49,914 bases of DNA from Photobacterium sanctipauli. GTDB taxonomy: Bacteria; Pseudomonadota; Gammaproteobacteria; Enterobacterales; Vibrionaceae. The DNA lies in NCBI RefSeq assembly GCF_003026495.1, contig NZ_PYMA01000028.1, positions 1 to 49,914 of the forward strand, in the 5' to 3' direction. Shown one piece after another: positions 8,599 through 18,221 of this stretch. The position numbers were made by a program, and so were the translations under genes. Position 1 is the first letter of the stretch, and every line of letters starts with the position of its first letter. The notes under the pieces are model-generated. The model had not been told where the DNA came from. It saw nothing but the letters and a program-made list of their open reading frames with translations, and did not search any database.

Positions 8599-10068
8599 TT
8601 ACATCATTACGACGTCGAACTGTTCTTGAATATACAGCGGCTCGGCTTTGATCTTCACCTGCTTGCCAATGAACACTTCCAGCTCTGCCAACGCATGGTA
8701 TTCATCGCCGGCCAATGCTTCTGCAACCGCAGGGGCGACATACACCACAAAGCGATCGGCATCGTAGGCGCGGTTGACCCGGGTAATTTCGCGCAAGATT
8801 TCGTAGCACACACTCTCAACCGTTTTCACCGTACCGCGGCCTTCACAGGTCGGGCAGGTATTACACAGCACATGCTCGATACTCTCGCGAGTACGCTTAC
8901 GGGTCATCTCTACCAAGCCTAGCTGAGTAAAGCCATTAATGTTGGTTTTGACGCGGTCGTAAGACAGTGCCTGCTCCAACGCGACCAAGACCCGGCGCTG
9001 GTGATCTTCCAGTGCCATGTCGATAAAGTCGATAATGATAATGCCGCCAAGGTTGCGCAGGCGCAGCTGGCGGGCAATGGCCTTGGTGGCTTCGATATTG
9101 GTATTGAAGATGGTCTCTTCAAGGTTGCGACGTCCCACGAAGGCACCAGTATTGATGTCGACGGTGGTCATCGCCTCGGTTTGGTCGATGATCAGGTAAC
9201 CGCCCGACTTCAGCTCAACCTTGCGGTCCAGCGAGCGCTGAATTTCGTTTTCCGTATCGTAAAGATCGAAAATTGGCTGCTCACCGGCATAGTATTCCAG
9301 CTTCTCACTCAGCTCCGGCACGAATTCATCGGTAAACTCCTTCAGCTTCTCAAAGCCCAAGCGAGAGTCGACCTGAATACAGTCAAGCTCGGTGCCAACA
9401 AAGTCGCGCAAGATACGCTGGGCCAAGCCCAACTCGCCGTATAGCATCGATTTGGGCTTATGCTTGGCACGACGTTCAAGTACTTTGCGCCATAGGTGCT
9501 TCAAGAACGCGGCATCCTGAGCCAGCTCTTCGTTCGTCGCCCCTTCAGCGGCAGTACGAATAATAAAGCCGCCCAAGTCATCACAGTGCTTGTTGACGAC
9601 TTTCTTCAGGCGCTCACGCTCGCTCTCGCTTTCAATACGCTGGGAAACACCAACGTGGCCAGCGCCCGGCATGAAGACCAAATAACGCGATGGCAAGGTA
9701 ACATCCGTCGTCAAGCGGGCACCCTTGGTGCCCAGCGGATCTTTCACTACCTGAACTACCAAGTCCTGCCCTTGGCGGACAAGCTCGGAAATATCGCGTA
9801 CTTGAAATTGTTGTTTTTCGTTTTCTGCCACACACTCAGTGTGCGGGACGATATCGGATGCGTGCAAGAATGCCGCCTTTTCCAGGCCGATATCAACAAA
9901 GGCCGCCTGCATACCTGGCAGTACGCGGCTCACGCGCCCTTTATAAATATTGCCGACAATCCCGCGTTTCGATTCTCGTTCGATATGAACTTCTTGCAGG
10001 TTACCCGCTTCAATCATTGCAACGCGGGTCTCGCTCGGCGTTACGTTAATTAGCAGCTCTGTGCTCAT
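8599..10068 (-). CDS. rng: Ribonuclease G
   Basis: A 489-residue RNase E/G family endoribonuclease, matching E. coli RNase G (489). The S1 RNA-binding domain spans about residues 38-120 (GNIYKGRVSRVLPGMQAAFV). The catalytic metal-binding aspartates fall in TTVDINTG (Asp304) and IIIDFIDM (Asp347), and the zinc-link cysteines in CPTC (405-408). RNase G trims the 5' end of 16S rRNA and degrades some mRNAs. The long C-terminal scaffold of RNase E is absent, which separates the two. The gene lies 13 bases after maf, as in the enterobacterial mre-maf-rng-yhdP cluster. Confidence 0.96.
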   Translation of the reverse strand: MSTELLINVTPSETRVAMIEAGNLQEVHIERESKRGIVGNIYKGRVSRVLPGMQAAFVDIGLEKAAFLHASDIVPHTECVAENEKQQFQVRDISELVRQGQDLVVQVVKDPLGTKGARLTTDVTLPSRYLVFMPGAGHVGVSQRIESESERERLKKVVNKHCDDLGGFIIRTAAEGATNEELAQDAAFLKHLWRKVLERRAKHKPKSMLYGELGLAQRILRDFVGTELDCIQVDSRLGFEKLKEFTDEFVPELSEKLEYYAGEQPIFDLYDTENEIQRSLDRKVELKSGGYLIIDQTEAMTTVDINTGAFVGRRNLEETIFNTNIEATKAIARQLRLRNLGGIIIIDFIDMALEDHQRRVLVALEQALSYDRVKTNINGFTQLGLVEMTRKRTRESIEHVLCNTCPTCEGRGTVKTVESVCYEILREITRVNRAYDADRFVVYVAPAVAEALAGDEYHALAELEVFIGKQVKIKAEPLYIQEQFDVVMM

Positions 10069-10081
10069 GGTTGCCTCTAAA

Positions 10082-10654
10082 TTATAAACTTAAAAAGTCT
10101 TGAACCATGATGTCGGTTTCCACTAACGGTAACCCCACCACAGCATAATAACTGCCATCGATACGCTCGATAAATTTGCCGCCAATTCCCTGAATACCAT
10201 AACTTCCGGCTTTGTCTTGCGGTTCTCCGCTGTGCCAATAGGCTTCTATTTCTTTATCAGACAAAGTCTTGAACCAAACGTTCGTTATAACGAGTTTGGT
10301 TTGCTGCTTCTCGGCCGTTGCCAAGGTTACCGAAGTCATTACCTGATGCTGACGGCCAGAAAGCAGCGATAACATTCGCTTGGCGTCGGCAAAGTCCTGG
10401 GGTTTTTCCAAAATGGTCTCATCCACTACCACGATCGTATCAGCACCGAGTACCGGCAACTGCCCGTTCGATACCGCCACGCCGGCCTGGGCTTTCTCTC
10501 GTGATAAGCGCTGTACATAGTCTGCTGGTCGCTCTCCCGGTTGATGCTGCTCTTCAACATCAACGACGATCCGCTCGAAGGTATAACCAAGTTGGGTTAG
10601 TAGCTCCTTACGGCGAGGTGAGCCTGAAGCTAGGTACAGTTGCAGTGTAGGCAT
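10082..10654 (-). CDS. maf: Maf-family dTTP/UTP pyrophosphatase (YhdE type)
   Basis: A 190-residue nucleoside triphosphate pyrophosphatase. The Maf signature SGSPRR is at residues 10-15 and the GADT motif at 70-73. The E. coli orthologue YhdE hydrolyses dTTP, UTP and modified pyrimidine nucleotides, and its overproduction inhibits septation. It lies between mreD and rng on the same strand. The 108-base gap to mreD holds a large inverted repeat listed separately. Confidence 0.93.
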   Translation of the reverse strand: MPTLQLYLASGSPRRKELLTQLGYTFERIVVDVEEQHQPGERPADYVQRLSREKAQAGVAVSNGQLPVLGADTIVVVDETILEKPQDFADAKRMLSLLSGRQHQVMTSVTLATAEKQQTKLVITNVWFKTLSDKEIEAYWHSGEPQDKAGSYGIQGIGGKFIERIDGSYYAVVGLPLVETDIMVQDFLSL

Positions 10655-10692
10655 GATGATAACATTAATTTTGTTTAGTATGACAAATCAAT

Positions 10693-10749
10693 TGCGATCT
10701 GCTCATTGGTCCGATGGTCATTCTACAAACTAGCACCGAACAGATCGCA
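10693..10749. repeat. Inverted repeat between mreD and maf
   Basis: Arms TGCGATCTGCTC (10693-10704) and GAACAGATCGCA (10738-10749) pair over 12 positions, with one G-U wobble in the minus-strand RNA, around a 33-base loop. There is no T-tract, so it does not look like an intrinsic terminator. It may be an mRNA processing or stability element between mreD and maf. Confidence 0.55.
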
Positions 10750-10762
10750 TTTGGAAAAAACT

Positions 10763-11251
10763 TTAACGAATTGAGAACTTACGACGCATTCGCCGTAATA
10801 GCAGGAACAGCCACGGCCACAACAAGAAGTTGAGCAGCACAGCCCACAAGCGTTGCGGATCGAAGGTGATCTCTGAAACGAGGTACTCCGCCCAGAATTC
10901 CACCAGCTTGCCCCCTAGCGTTAGCAGCGCCACTAGCATGGCCTGTTGCCAAAGCGACAAATTGCGAAGCACCTGAAAGTTCAATGCCACGATATAGCAT
11001 AGCACCGACATCATCAGCCCCCGCACGCCGAGCGTAGAGCCGAGCATCAAATCCCACAGCAAGCCAAGGAGCAAGGCGGTACCGACATTGACCCGGTGCG
11101 GCAATGCCAGCACCCAGTAGAACGCCACCAGCATGATCCACGACGGGCGGAAGAACTCCAACTGCCCCGGCCAAGGTGCAACCTGTAAAATCAGCGCAAT
11201 AATGAAAGACAGCCAAATCCACATGCGGCCATTAGGTCTACTATTCGCCAC
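10763..11251 (-). CDS. mreD: Rod shape-determining protein MreD
   Basis: A 162-residue integral membrane protein with about five or six hydrophobic segments, the same length as E. coli MreD. It belongs to the elongasome that guides lateral cell-wall synthesis with MreB, MreC, RodA and PBP2. I chose the GTG at 11251 (protein VANSRPNGRMWIWLSF, read with Met) because GGGGAG lies seven bases upstream and the N-terminus then aligns with E. coli MreD. An upstream in-frame GTG at 11269 is possible. The gene overlaps the end of mreC by 11 bases, indicating translational coupling. Confidence 0.92.
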   Translation of the reverse strand: MANSRPNGRMWIWLSFIIALILQVAPWPGQLEFFRPSWIMLVAFYWVLALPHRVNVGTALLLGLLWDLMLGSTLGVRGLMMSVLCYIVALNFQVLRNLSLWQQAMLVALLTLGGKLVEFWAEYLVSEITFDPQRLWAVLLNFLLWPWLFLLLRRMRRKFSIR

Positions 11252-12101
11252 TGTTGAACTCCCCTTCACTCAATGTTTCACGCGGTGTCGGCCACACCAA
11301 TAGCAAGTAGCGCAAGCGGTCGAACTGCACCGTCGGCCTTGCCTTGATCTGGGCAAATGGGCGTTTGTTGTCAAACGAGAACTCGGTAATGTAGCCAACC
11401 GGATACCCCTCGGGGTAACGGCCGCCCAAGCCCGAGCTCACTAGCAAATCACCGACTTCGATATCGGTACTGCTTGGCACGTGCTCCAGCTGGATCTGGT
11501 CAATCTGGCCACTTCCCGATGAAATAACGCGGATATCATTTCGAACAACCTGCACCGGAATGGCATGGGTCGGGTCGATAAGCAGCAGTACCCGGCTGTT
11601 GTGCGCACCCACGTATGACACCTGGCCAACAATGCCCTTTTCATTAATCACAGGCTGGCCTTCGTAAACACCGTCGATCCGCCCTTTGTCAATCATCACC
11701 TGATGGCTATACGGATCCGAGTCGACCGCCATAACCTCGGCAATCAACTTCTTTTCATCACGAACAAATGGAGAGCCCAAAAGCTCGCGCAGACGCTGGT
11801 TTTCTTGCTTTAGCTGCTCAAGCAACAGAACATCGCTCTGCTGAACAAGCAAGTCTCGTTTCAGTGCTTTATTTTCTGTCAATAACCGTTGGTGCGAGCT
11901 CAGTTGCCCGGATACACCGCCCAGCAAGTCGCGGGGTAAGTTTGCAGCATATTGAAGAGGGGCAATGGCCGAGTTCAACAGGTAACGGACATTGGCAAAG
12001 GCATCAAGACGGCTGTCGGCCAGCATTAAGCCGACCGACAGTAATATGGCAAGAAACAGGCGCAATTGCAGGGATGGCCCCCTGCCGAATATAGGTTTCA
12101 T
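11241..12101 (-). CDS. mreC: Rod shape-determining protein MreC
   Basis: A 286-residue bitopic inner-membrane protein. It has a short cytoplasmic N-terminus, one membrane segment (about residues 11-29), a coiled-coil (about 65-105, VQQSDVLLLEQLKQENQRLRE) and a beta-rich periplasmic domain. MreC links MreB to PBP2/RodA in the elongasome. Length and layout match the family. It lies 40 bases behind mreB and overlaps mreD. A short stem-loop at the mreB stop codon separates it from mreB. Confidence 0.94.
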   Translation of the reverse strand: MKPIFGRGPSLQLRLFLAILLSVGLMLADSRLDAFANVRYLLNSAIAPLQYAANLPRDLLGGVSGQLSSHQRLLTENKALKRDLLVQQSDVLLLEQLKQENQRLRELLGSPFVRDEKKLIAEVMAVDSDPYSHQVMIDKGRIDGVYEGQPVINEKGIVGQVSYVGAHNSRVLLLIDPTHAIPVQVVRNDIRVISSGSGQIDQIQLEHVPSSTDIEVGDLLVSSGLGGRYPEGYPVGYITEFSFDNKRPFAQIKARPTVQFDRLRYLLLVWPTPRETLSEGEFNSGE

Positions 12102-12126
12102 CTAACGCTATAACCTGTTTGTTGTC

Positions 12127-12142
12127 ATGCCCGAACGGGCAT
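12127..12142 (-). other. Stem-loop directly after the mreB stop codon
   Basis: The palindrome ATGCCCG/CGGGCAT folds into a 6-7 bp hairpin that begins in the mreB stop codon. No U-run follows, so it is not a normal terminator. It could protect the mreB end of a processed mreBCD transcript. The role is inferred. Confidence 0.4.
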
Positions 12143-13185
12143 TATTCTTCGCTAAATAGATCGCCACCGTGCATGTCGATCATTTCCAGAGCCTTACCAC
12201 CACCACGGGCAACACAAGTAAGCGGCTCTTCAGCTACAACCACTGGAATACCGGTTTCTTCGGTTAGCAGGCGATCAAGATCGCGTAGCAACGCACCACC
12301 ACCAGTCAGTACCATACCGCGCTCAGAAATATCCGAAGCGAGTTCTGGCGGACACTGCTCCAGCGCAACCATAACGGCAGAAACGATACCGGTTAGCGGC
12401 TCTTGCAGCGCTTCCAAGATTTCGTTTGAGTTCAGGGTAAAGCTGCGTGGCACACCTTCAGCAAGGTTGCGGCCGCGAACTTCGATTTCACGCACTTCGT
12501 CACCCGGGTAAGCAGAACCGATTTCGTGCTTGATACGCTCAGCGGTTGCTTCACCAATCAAGCTGCCGTAGTTACGGCGCACGTAGTTAATGACGGCTTC
12601 GTCGAAGCGGTCACCACCGATACGAACAGACGATGAGTAAACCACACCGTTTAGCGAGATAACCGCAACCTCGGTAGTACCACCACCGATATCGATCACC
12701 ATCGAACCTGTTGCTTCCGATACTGGCATGCCGGCACCGATTGCCGCCGCCATTGGCTCGTCAATCAGGTAGACTTCGCGCGCACCAGCACCCTGGGCTG
12801 ATTCACGGATAGCACGGCGCTCAACTTGGGTAGAACCACAAGGAACCGCGACCAAAACTCGTGGACTAGGACGCAGCAAGCTGTTGTCATGCACTTGCTT
12901 GATAAAATGCTGCAGCATTTTTTCAGTTACGTAGAAGTCTGCGATAACACCGTCTTTCATTGGACGGATAGCAGCAATATTGCCCGGAGTACGGCCTAGC
13001 ATCTGCTTGGCGTCGTGACCCACTGCGGCCACGCTCTTGGTTGCTCCGGCACGATCCTGGCGGATCGCTACTACTGATGGTTCGTCTAGTACGATGCCCT
13101 GTCCTTTGACATAAATAAGGGTATTGGCTGTACCCAAGTCAATAGACAGGTCATTAGAAAACATGCCACGAAGTTTTTTAAACAT
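12142..13185 (-). CDS. mreB: Rod shape-determining actin homologue MreB
   Basis: A 347-residue bacterial actin, the same length as E. coli MreB. The amphipathic N-terminus (MFKKLRGMFSNDLS) that binds membrane and the first phosphate-binding loop (DLGTANTL, residues 16-23) are clear, as are VIDIGGGTTE and the C-terminal LTGGGALLRDLDRLL. MreB filaments orient lateral wall synthesis and set rod shape. The gene follows mshQ by 115 bases. A promoter is predicted in that gap, so mreBCD need not depend on msh transcription. Confidence 0.97.
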   Translation of the reverse strand: MFKKLRGMFSNDLSIDLGTANTLIYVKGQGIVLDEPSVVAIRQDRAGATKSVAAVGHDAKQMLGRTPGNIAAIRPMKDGVIADFYVTEKMLQHFIKQVHDNSLLRPSPRVLVAVPCGSTQVERRAIRESAQGAGAREVYLIDEPMAAAIGAGMPVSEATGSMVIDIGGGTTEVAVISLNGVVYSSSVRIGGDRFDEAVINYVRRNYGSLIGEATAERIKHEIGSAYPGDEVREIEVRGRNLAEGVPRSFTLNSNEILEALQEPLTGIVSAVMVALEQCPPELASDISERGMVLTGGGALLRDLDRLLTEETGIPVVVAEEPLTCVARGGGKALEMIDMHGGDLFSEE

Positions 13186-13232
13186 AGTCTTCGGCTAATC
13201 CTGCAAGCTCACAAATTCGTTAAATTGCGCTA

Positions 13233-13261
13233 AATGTATCAAGGGGCACGGATCGAGACAA
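13233..13261 (-). promoter_or_regulatory. Predicted promoter of mreB
   Basis: On the minus strand, TTGTCT is followed after 17 bases by TACATT, which is preceded by TG in the extended -10 position. Four of six bases match consensus in each box. It lies about 48 bases upstream of the mreB start, in the only sizeable gap between mshQ and mreB. Confidence 0.4.
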
Positions 13262-13300
13262 GGCAAGGATTGTCAAACCTGCCACAGATCCGCATTTTAT

Positions 13301-16300
13301 TTAGTTGAGCAATGTATTAATGCCCTTTTCACCGCGATATATGATGCGATCGTTACCGCGGTAGACTCCGAAAGTCACCACAGCGGATGGATCGGTATCG
13401 CCTTGCTCGCTCCAATTGTACTGCAACCAAGGCAGATCAGAAGCCGTAGGGATCTTAGGCGGGCACGTTGGCACGGCACTACTGTTTGACAACCGCTGAC
13501 CAAGTTGGATCTGTTCTCGGTAGCCCGCATCCACACTTTGCGGATGATTAACCAGTAAACGCCCTTCACCTTTTATCACCGCACTCGATTGCGGATCACT
13601 ATCCAAAGCCGATTGCATACTATCGGGGAAAATCAGCTCGCTACAACCGTAATTACTCCCGTATACGCTAAAATCATCATCTTCGTTGGTAACAAATTGG
13701 GTATCACTATCTTTGTAATACTCAATAACAACAGGGACTTTCGCATCCTGAGTAACAGGGACTGTGACATCTTCCATTCGCATCCGGCCATAGCGTAGCT
13801 CAGGTATAGTATCAAATGGCGCCATCTCCTGCGTTAAGATACTGCCAATTACCTCAATATTGCCCTGCGACTGGGAACGTATTTCGGCAGGATCTTCACT
13901 TTGGGCAATAAACACCCCCCAAGTACTGTTACCACTATTCCATGGCGGCTCAACTTCGGTCATTACTGGGACACTGTCATAGCCTTTTCGTTCAAGTTTC
14001 CAATCCATGGCGGTAATGGCATTACCCCAATCAAGCCAGGCTCCGCGCGGCGACATCCGCATGGCAAAGCTATTGTTATTCTCATCAACCGCTTCCAGAG
14101 CCAAGCGCGCCTGATAGAACTGGCTAAAGTGCTCATAGTTTACAACCTCTTCCCCTGCACGGTTCTTTGCCAATACACTAAAGCTCGCTGAGAATGCCTG
14201 CCCTAGATAAGCGAACCCGTGCTGGGCGTTGCCACCATTTGCTGGATAGCCAAAACTATTGCCGCTTTGTACTTCAAAGTAAGCGGGGTATATGCGGCCA
14301 ACGGGGCGATACCCCATATTGATATCCATCCCCAAATAGTTAGCTTGGGTGTCTGCCTGTAGCAGAGTACTCCCCACCTCGTTCCAGTTCGCGGAATACA
14401 CCAGCCCTGCCGCGTCCATAACTTCGGCATAGCTCAGGGCGCCACTTTTCGCCCCCTCGTCTGTTGGCGAATGGGGCTTCACATCATCTCCGGTTGGGAT
14501 CGAGAGCCCAACCACTGCCGCTGGGGCATCATCGGCATAGAAGTTATCGGTGACCATTCGCTGGCACATGCCTGAACTATCGACAGGGCCGGTTGCATTG
14601 CCGCCGCTATCGATATTATTGTTGCCATCGCCATCGAGCCAAATCACCGGTTTCACCTCGGTGGTAAAATTATCCCCGGATGCAACAAAGCCATTGCCGC
14701 CAGAGGCTGTCCCTGACGCAGCTTCAATATAGGGTGATAAGTAGTTACACATGGCGAAGGTATACGGGCGTGCCAATACCGTTTGCGAGCCTTCAAGCCT
14801 TGTCCACTCACCTAAATCTGCTTTAGACAGGGTTTGGACTTGCGGCAAAATTTCGCACCCCGTTGCGAGGCTACAGTCAGGGTCGTGAATGCTCAGCGTG
14901 GTTTGGCCTGCATCAAGATATTGCAGCTGGGCACTGGCAACGCCCTGATCAAAGTCGAGCTTGATCTCGCCACCTTGCCACGGATCATTATTAGATTTTC
15001 GAAGCTGCAACAATTGGCTTCCCGAGGCTGGGGCATCATAGCCGGTTTCAAGCTTGATGGTACGCTCGCCATCGTAACCAACCGAGACCTCGCTGCTATC
15101 AACTGCCTTACAGGCCTTGGCTTTAATCGCAATTGTCGTAGGCTTACCGGCAACAACGGGAATACTGCCATCCCCAATTTCAAACTTGAATGGGACAAAG
15201 CCATATTGCCCGGAGGCTGTTTGACCACTATCTGTTGAGAGCGCTCCCGTCGCAGAGATGGTCCCAACCACATCGCTTTTTAGCCACAGCTTAACCTTAC
15301 CCTCGCTATCGACTGAAAAGCCATGCTGCTGGCTGATATCCAGCTTATCGCCTTCTCCACCGGTTTCTTGCAAGTACCAGAAAGCCTTGTTAGTCGCCGC
15401 CAAAGATGTAGTGATATCAACATTGCCGGGATAACTACCAGCCGGCGCGCCATTGCCATCGAGTACTTGAAACTCAATCGGCAGTCGGTCACAAGTCAAG
15501 CTGTAACTCTCAGTTGGAGTCACTGTCAGGGTATAATTATCATCACTGCCAAAACATTGGTGTTCGGTGCGACCGATAATCTGGTTGCCGCTGCCTTCAA
15601 TCACAACAAACGGCGATGCAACACCGCCAACAATGGTGTTGTCATCTCCCTCAACAAAGAAGCCTTTCTCCTTGTTGTTGCCCTTATCCGTGTAAGTTTC
15701 CGGCGGCAAATAAAAATAAGCATGGACTAGCGCGTTTTTCACTTTCTTATCCAGCTTTACCCCAGCCTCTTTTCCATGGCCCACAAACAGCAGCTGCTCG
15801 CTGATACCACTGGCATTGATTTGCATGCCTTCTTTTTTAAAGTGCAGCTTTTCATAGTGGATAAGCACATCACCCTCAAGGATCACCGTTGAGTTCTTTT
15901 CAAAATCCAAGTGCTCAATCCAATACTCCCCCGCCTCCAAGGTAATGGTACTGCCTTCCTTGGCTTGTAAGCGCTTGTAGGCATCACTAGAGAAAGTACA
16001 CGAGTCATTTTTTTTACATTGCTCATCTCGGCTTCCCGAAACAAAATCAGGCAGGGTCACCGGGTAATCTTCAAACGCTTTTGAGCTATCAATCAAACAC
16101 TGATCGGTGCTGCCATCCGGGTACTGGCAGCTATTTCCGCCATCAAACTGCTTAAAGGAAAAGCTACGGCCATTTTGACTAACCGTGATCATGTTGTTGC
16201 TATTATCATCAATGATCAAATCACCGGCAGGTAGCCCAGAGGCGTAATAACTCGATTGCACTTCCTCTTTGACATAGGGACAGATATCAAGCTCAAATTC

Positions 16301-17800
16301 GGGTGGCGGCGTGGGCTCCCCACAGTCAAGAGGTTCACCAAACAGGTGGTTATTGCGCCCGGAAATTGAGAATTCACCAGCGGTAACGCCGCCGTAAAGT
16401 CGGTTATTTTCACCACTGACATCGAATAGCATCCCCGTGCCATTGGCCTCAACATCCAAATAGAAAAAGCCCTTAATAACAGAGTCGGCAACTTGATCCT
16501 TCACTTCCACTTTAGCTTTGCTGCCATGACCGATAAACAATAAATCCTGGCTATTGCCCTCGTGGTTTACCTTTATTTCGCCTTTCTTAAAGTGCATTTC
16601 CTCATAATGGATAATCACTTTCCCTTCGATTTTTAATGTCGAAGATTCATCAAAGTCAAAATGGCTGATCCAGTATTCACCGCTGGCCAGCGTCAACTCA
16701 CTACCATCTTTCAAATCCACTTCATCATAATGGGTAGTCGTTAACCGACATTGCTCCCCGGCACTACAGGTGAAATGTTCGTTACTGGTCGCCTCAAAAT
16801 CAGGAAGAGAGACGGGGAAATCATCATAGGCTTTATCTGGATTGATGACACACTCTTGGATGGTGCCTGACTTGGCTGGGTACTCACAGCCGATATTCGT
16901 TCCGCCTATCTGGACACTAAAAAACGATAACTCCCGATCGTTATCTGCCACATGAATATAGCTATCACTACCGGATAGCATTAAATTACCCCGGGGCTTC
17001 CCCCCGTAGTAATAGTTGGTTTGGATTTCATCTTTGACATAGTCACAAATTTGAATCTCGGTAAGAGGCGGAATGGTAGGCGTTGAACAATCTCCAAGAT
17101 CTGCAGTAAGTACCCCCTTATCTTTCACATCAAGCTTATAGGTGGTTACCGCCCCTTTTACTTGGGTCTTTTTATCAATAACTACAGATTCAGCCGCGGC
17201 AATATATGCGCTGAACTCATGCTCCTTGCTACTCTTAAGCTCTACAACACCATCTTCAGTATGGGCAATAATGATAAAATTCTTTGGTGCAGCGGTATGA
17301 ATGATCTGGGCATTATCATCAAGAGTCAGCTTATTTACATTCAAAGTAACAGCACCAGAAACCGTCAACTTACTGCTACCTTTCACAATGAATTCATCTA
17401 CCCAGTATTCCCCTGCGGTCATGGTTACCGTCAGGCCATCCATTTCAACTTTTTCATAACGCCCTGGCGTGAGCGTACTTCCCGAGTCGAACTCCCTGTC
17501 ATTATCAATTTCAAAATCAACAAAGGCAGGTTTATCCACCATTAGGCTATCTTTTTTCTGACACTCATTGCTGCCCTCACAGCTAGAGCCTTGCGAATCA
17601 ACTTTTTTAAAGCCTAGATACTTACCATTCACCGCACCAAAAATACGCCCGGAGTCATCGATTTTGGCCTCGCCACTGTTCGACCACGTTTGCGCAGGCC
17701 CGGTAAACGGGCATTGGCTAAAATCAATGGCGCTATGCGCGATAGAGGGGAAAAGCAACAACACCGCTAGGCTTATAATCACTTGGAGTATTCTATTCAT
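13301..17800 (-). CDS. mshQ: MSHA biogenesis protein MshQ, very large, with triplicated module
   Basis: A 1499-residue protein, last gene of the MSHA locus. It has a Sec signal peptide (about residues 1-23, LLLFPSIAHS) and many cysteines. The C-terminal third matches the DUF6701 pattern (YTFAMCNYL and RIYPAYFEV). Its function in MSHA biogenesis is not known to me; the size, signal and locus suggest a surface or pilus-associated protein. The N-terminal half holds three divergent copies of a module of about 245 residues, marked by GEYW-hydrophobic segments at residues 130, 374 and 624, followed by LIHYEKLHFKK-type strands that look beta-helical. The gene overlaps mshP by 8 bases. The repeat is discussed as a finding. 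Confidence 0.88.
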   Translation of the reverse strand: MNRILQVIISLAVLLLFPSIAHSAIDFSQCPFTGPAQTWSNSGEAKIDDSGRIFGAVNGKYLGFKKVDSQGSSCEGSNECQKKDSLMVDKPAFVDFEIDNDREFDSGSTLTPGRYEKVEMDGLTVTMTAGEYWVDEFIVKGSSKLTVSGAVTLNVNKLTLDDNAQIIHTAAPKNFIIIAHTEDGVVELKSSKEHEFSAYIAAAESVVIDKKTQVKGAVTTYKLDVKDKGVLTADLGDCSTPTIPPLTEIQICDYVKDEIQTNYYYGGKPRGNLMLSGSDSYIHVADNDRELSFFSVQIGGTNIGCEYPAKSGTIQECVINPDKAYDDFPVSLPDFEATSNEHFTCSAGEQCRLTTTHYDEVDLKDGSELTLASGEYWISHFDFDESSTLKIEGKVIIHYEEMHFKKGEIKVNHEGNSQDLLFIGHGSKAKVEVKDQVADSVIKGFFYLDVEANGTGMLFDVSGENNRLYGGVTAGEFSISGRNNHLFGEPLDCGEPTPPPEFELDICPYVKEEVQSSYYASGLPAGDLIIDDNSNNMITVSQNGRSFSFKQFDGGNSCQYPDGSTDQCLIDSSKAFEDYPVTLPDFVSGSRDEQCKKNDSCTFSSDAYKRLQAKEGSTITLEAGEYWIEHLDFEKNSTVILEGDVLIHYEKLHFKKEGMQINASGISEQLLFVGHGKEAGVKLDKKVKNALVHAYFYLPPETYTDKGNNKEKGFFVEGDDNTIVGGVASPFVVIEGSGNQIIGRTEHQCFGSDDNYTLTVTPTESYSLTCDRLPIEFQVLDGNGAPAGSYPGNVDITTSLAATNKAFWYLQETGGEGDKLDISQQHGFSVDSEGKVKLWLKSDVVGTISATGALSTDSGQTASGQYGFVPFKFEIGDGSIPVVAGKPTTIAIKAKACKAVDSSEVSVGYDGERTIKLETGYDAPASGSQLLQLRKSNNDPWQGGEIKLDFDQGVASAQLQYLDAGQTTLSIHDPDCSLATGCEILPQVQTLSKADLGEWTRLEGSQTVLARPYTFAMCNYLSPYIEAASGTASGGNGFVASGDNFTTEVKPVIWLDGDGNNNIDSGGNATGPVDSSGMCQRMVTDNFYADDAPAAVVGLSIPTGDDVKPHSPTDEGAKSGALSYAEVMDAAGLVYSANWNEVGSTLLQADTQANYLGMDINMGYRPVGRIYPAYFEVQSGNSFGYPANGGNAQHGFAYLGQAFSASFSVLAKNRAGEEVVNYEHFSQFYQARLALEAVDENNNSFAMRMSPRGAWLDWGNAITAMDWKLERKGYDSVPVMTEVEPPWNSGNSTWGVFIAQSEDPAEIRSQSQGNIEVIGSILTQEMAPFDTIPELRYGRMRMEDVTVPVTQDAKVPVVIEYYKDSDTQFVTNEDDDFSVYGSNYGCSELIFPDSMQSALDSDPQSSAVIKGEGRLLVNHPQSVDAGYREQIQLGQRLSNSSAVPTCPPKIPTASDLPWLQYNWSEQGDTDPSAVVTFGVYRGNDRIIYRGEKGINTLLN

Positions 17801-18221
17801 TATTCGCTAAATCCTTTGCCCAAGTTTCTTGTGTGCGGGTGGTTTCAAAAGCACCGGTACCGCAAGTCGCTGTCGCCTCCAGTTGGTATTTATACTTCTG
17901 GGTCTCGGCACCGCCGTACTCATGCTTGGTGCAGGTGAGGATTAATGCATGGCAGTCAAATAAACTTGGCTCCAACTCCCCGGTGTAGTCTTTACAATAT
18001 TCAGGCTTCGAACTGGTTTCCCCTAACGGGAACAGCTTACTCAGCATGTACTCATTGCCCGAATGAGCAGCGTACCAAGCCCGGGTAGCAAACACCTCTC
18101 GCGATGTTGTATCTTGGCTCGACCAATCAATCTTAATCATGGCTGCCGCCATCACCGCCATCACCGTAATAATGAAAATAGAGACGATCAGTGCACTACC
18201 GCGCTGCTTGCTATAAAACAT
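17793..18221 (-). CDS. mshP: MSHA biogenesis protein MshP
   Basis: A 142-residue protein with an N-terminal prepilin-like helix (FYSKQRGSALIVSIFIITVMAVMAAAMIKIDW). The region resembles the PilX-like minor proteins of type IV pili, where the residue after the Gly is not Phe and the Glu at +5 is missing. It carries several cysteines in the C-terminal half. MshP is the expected gene between mshO and mshQ. It overlaps mshO by 11 bases and mshQ by 8, so translation is probably coupled. Confidence 0.85.
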   Translation of the reverse strand: MFYSKQRGSALIVSIFIITVMAVMAAAMIKIDWSSQDTTSREVFATRAWYAAHSGNEYMLSKLFPLGETSSKPEYCKDYTGELEPSLFDCHALILTCTKHEYGGAETQKYKYQLEATATCGTGAFETTRTQETWAKDLANNE

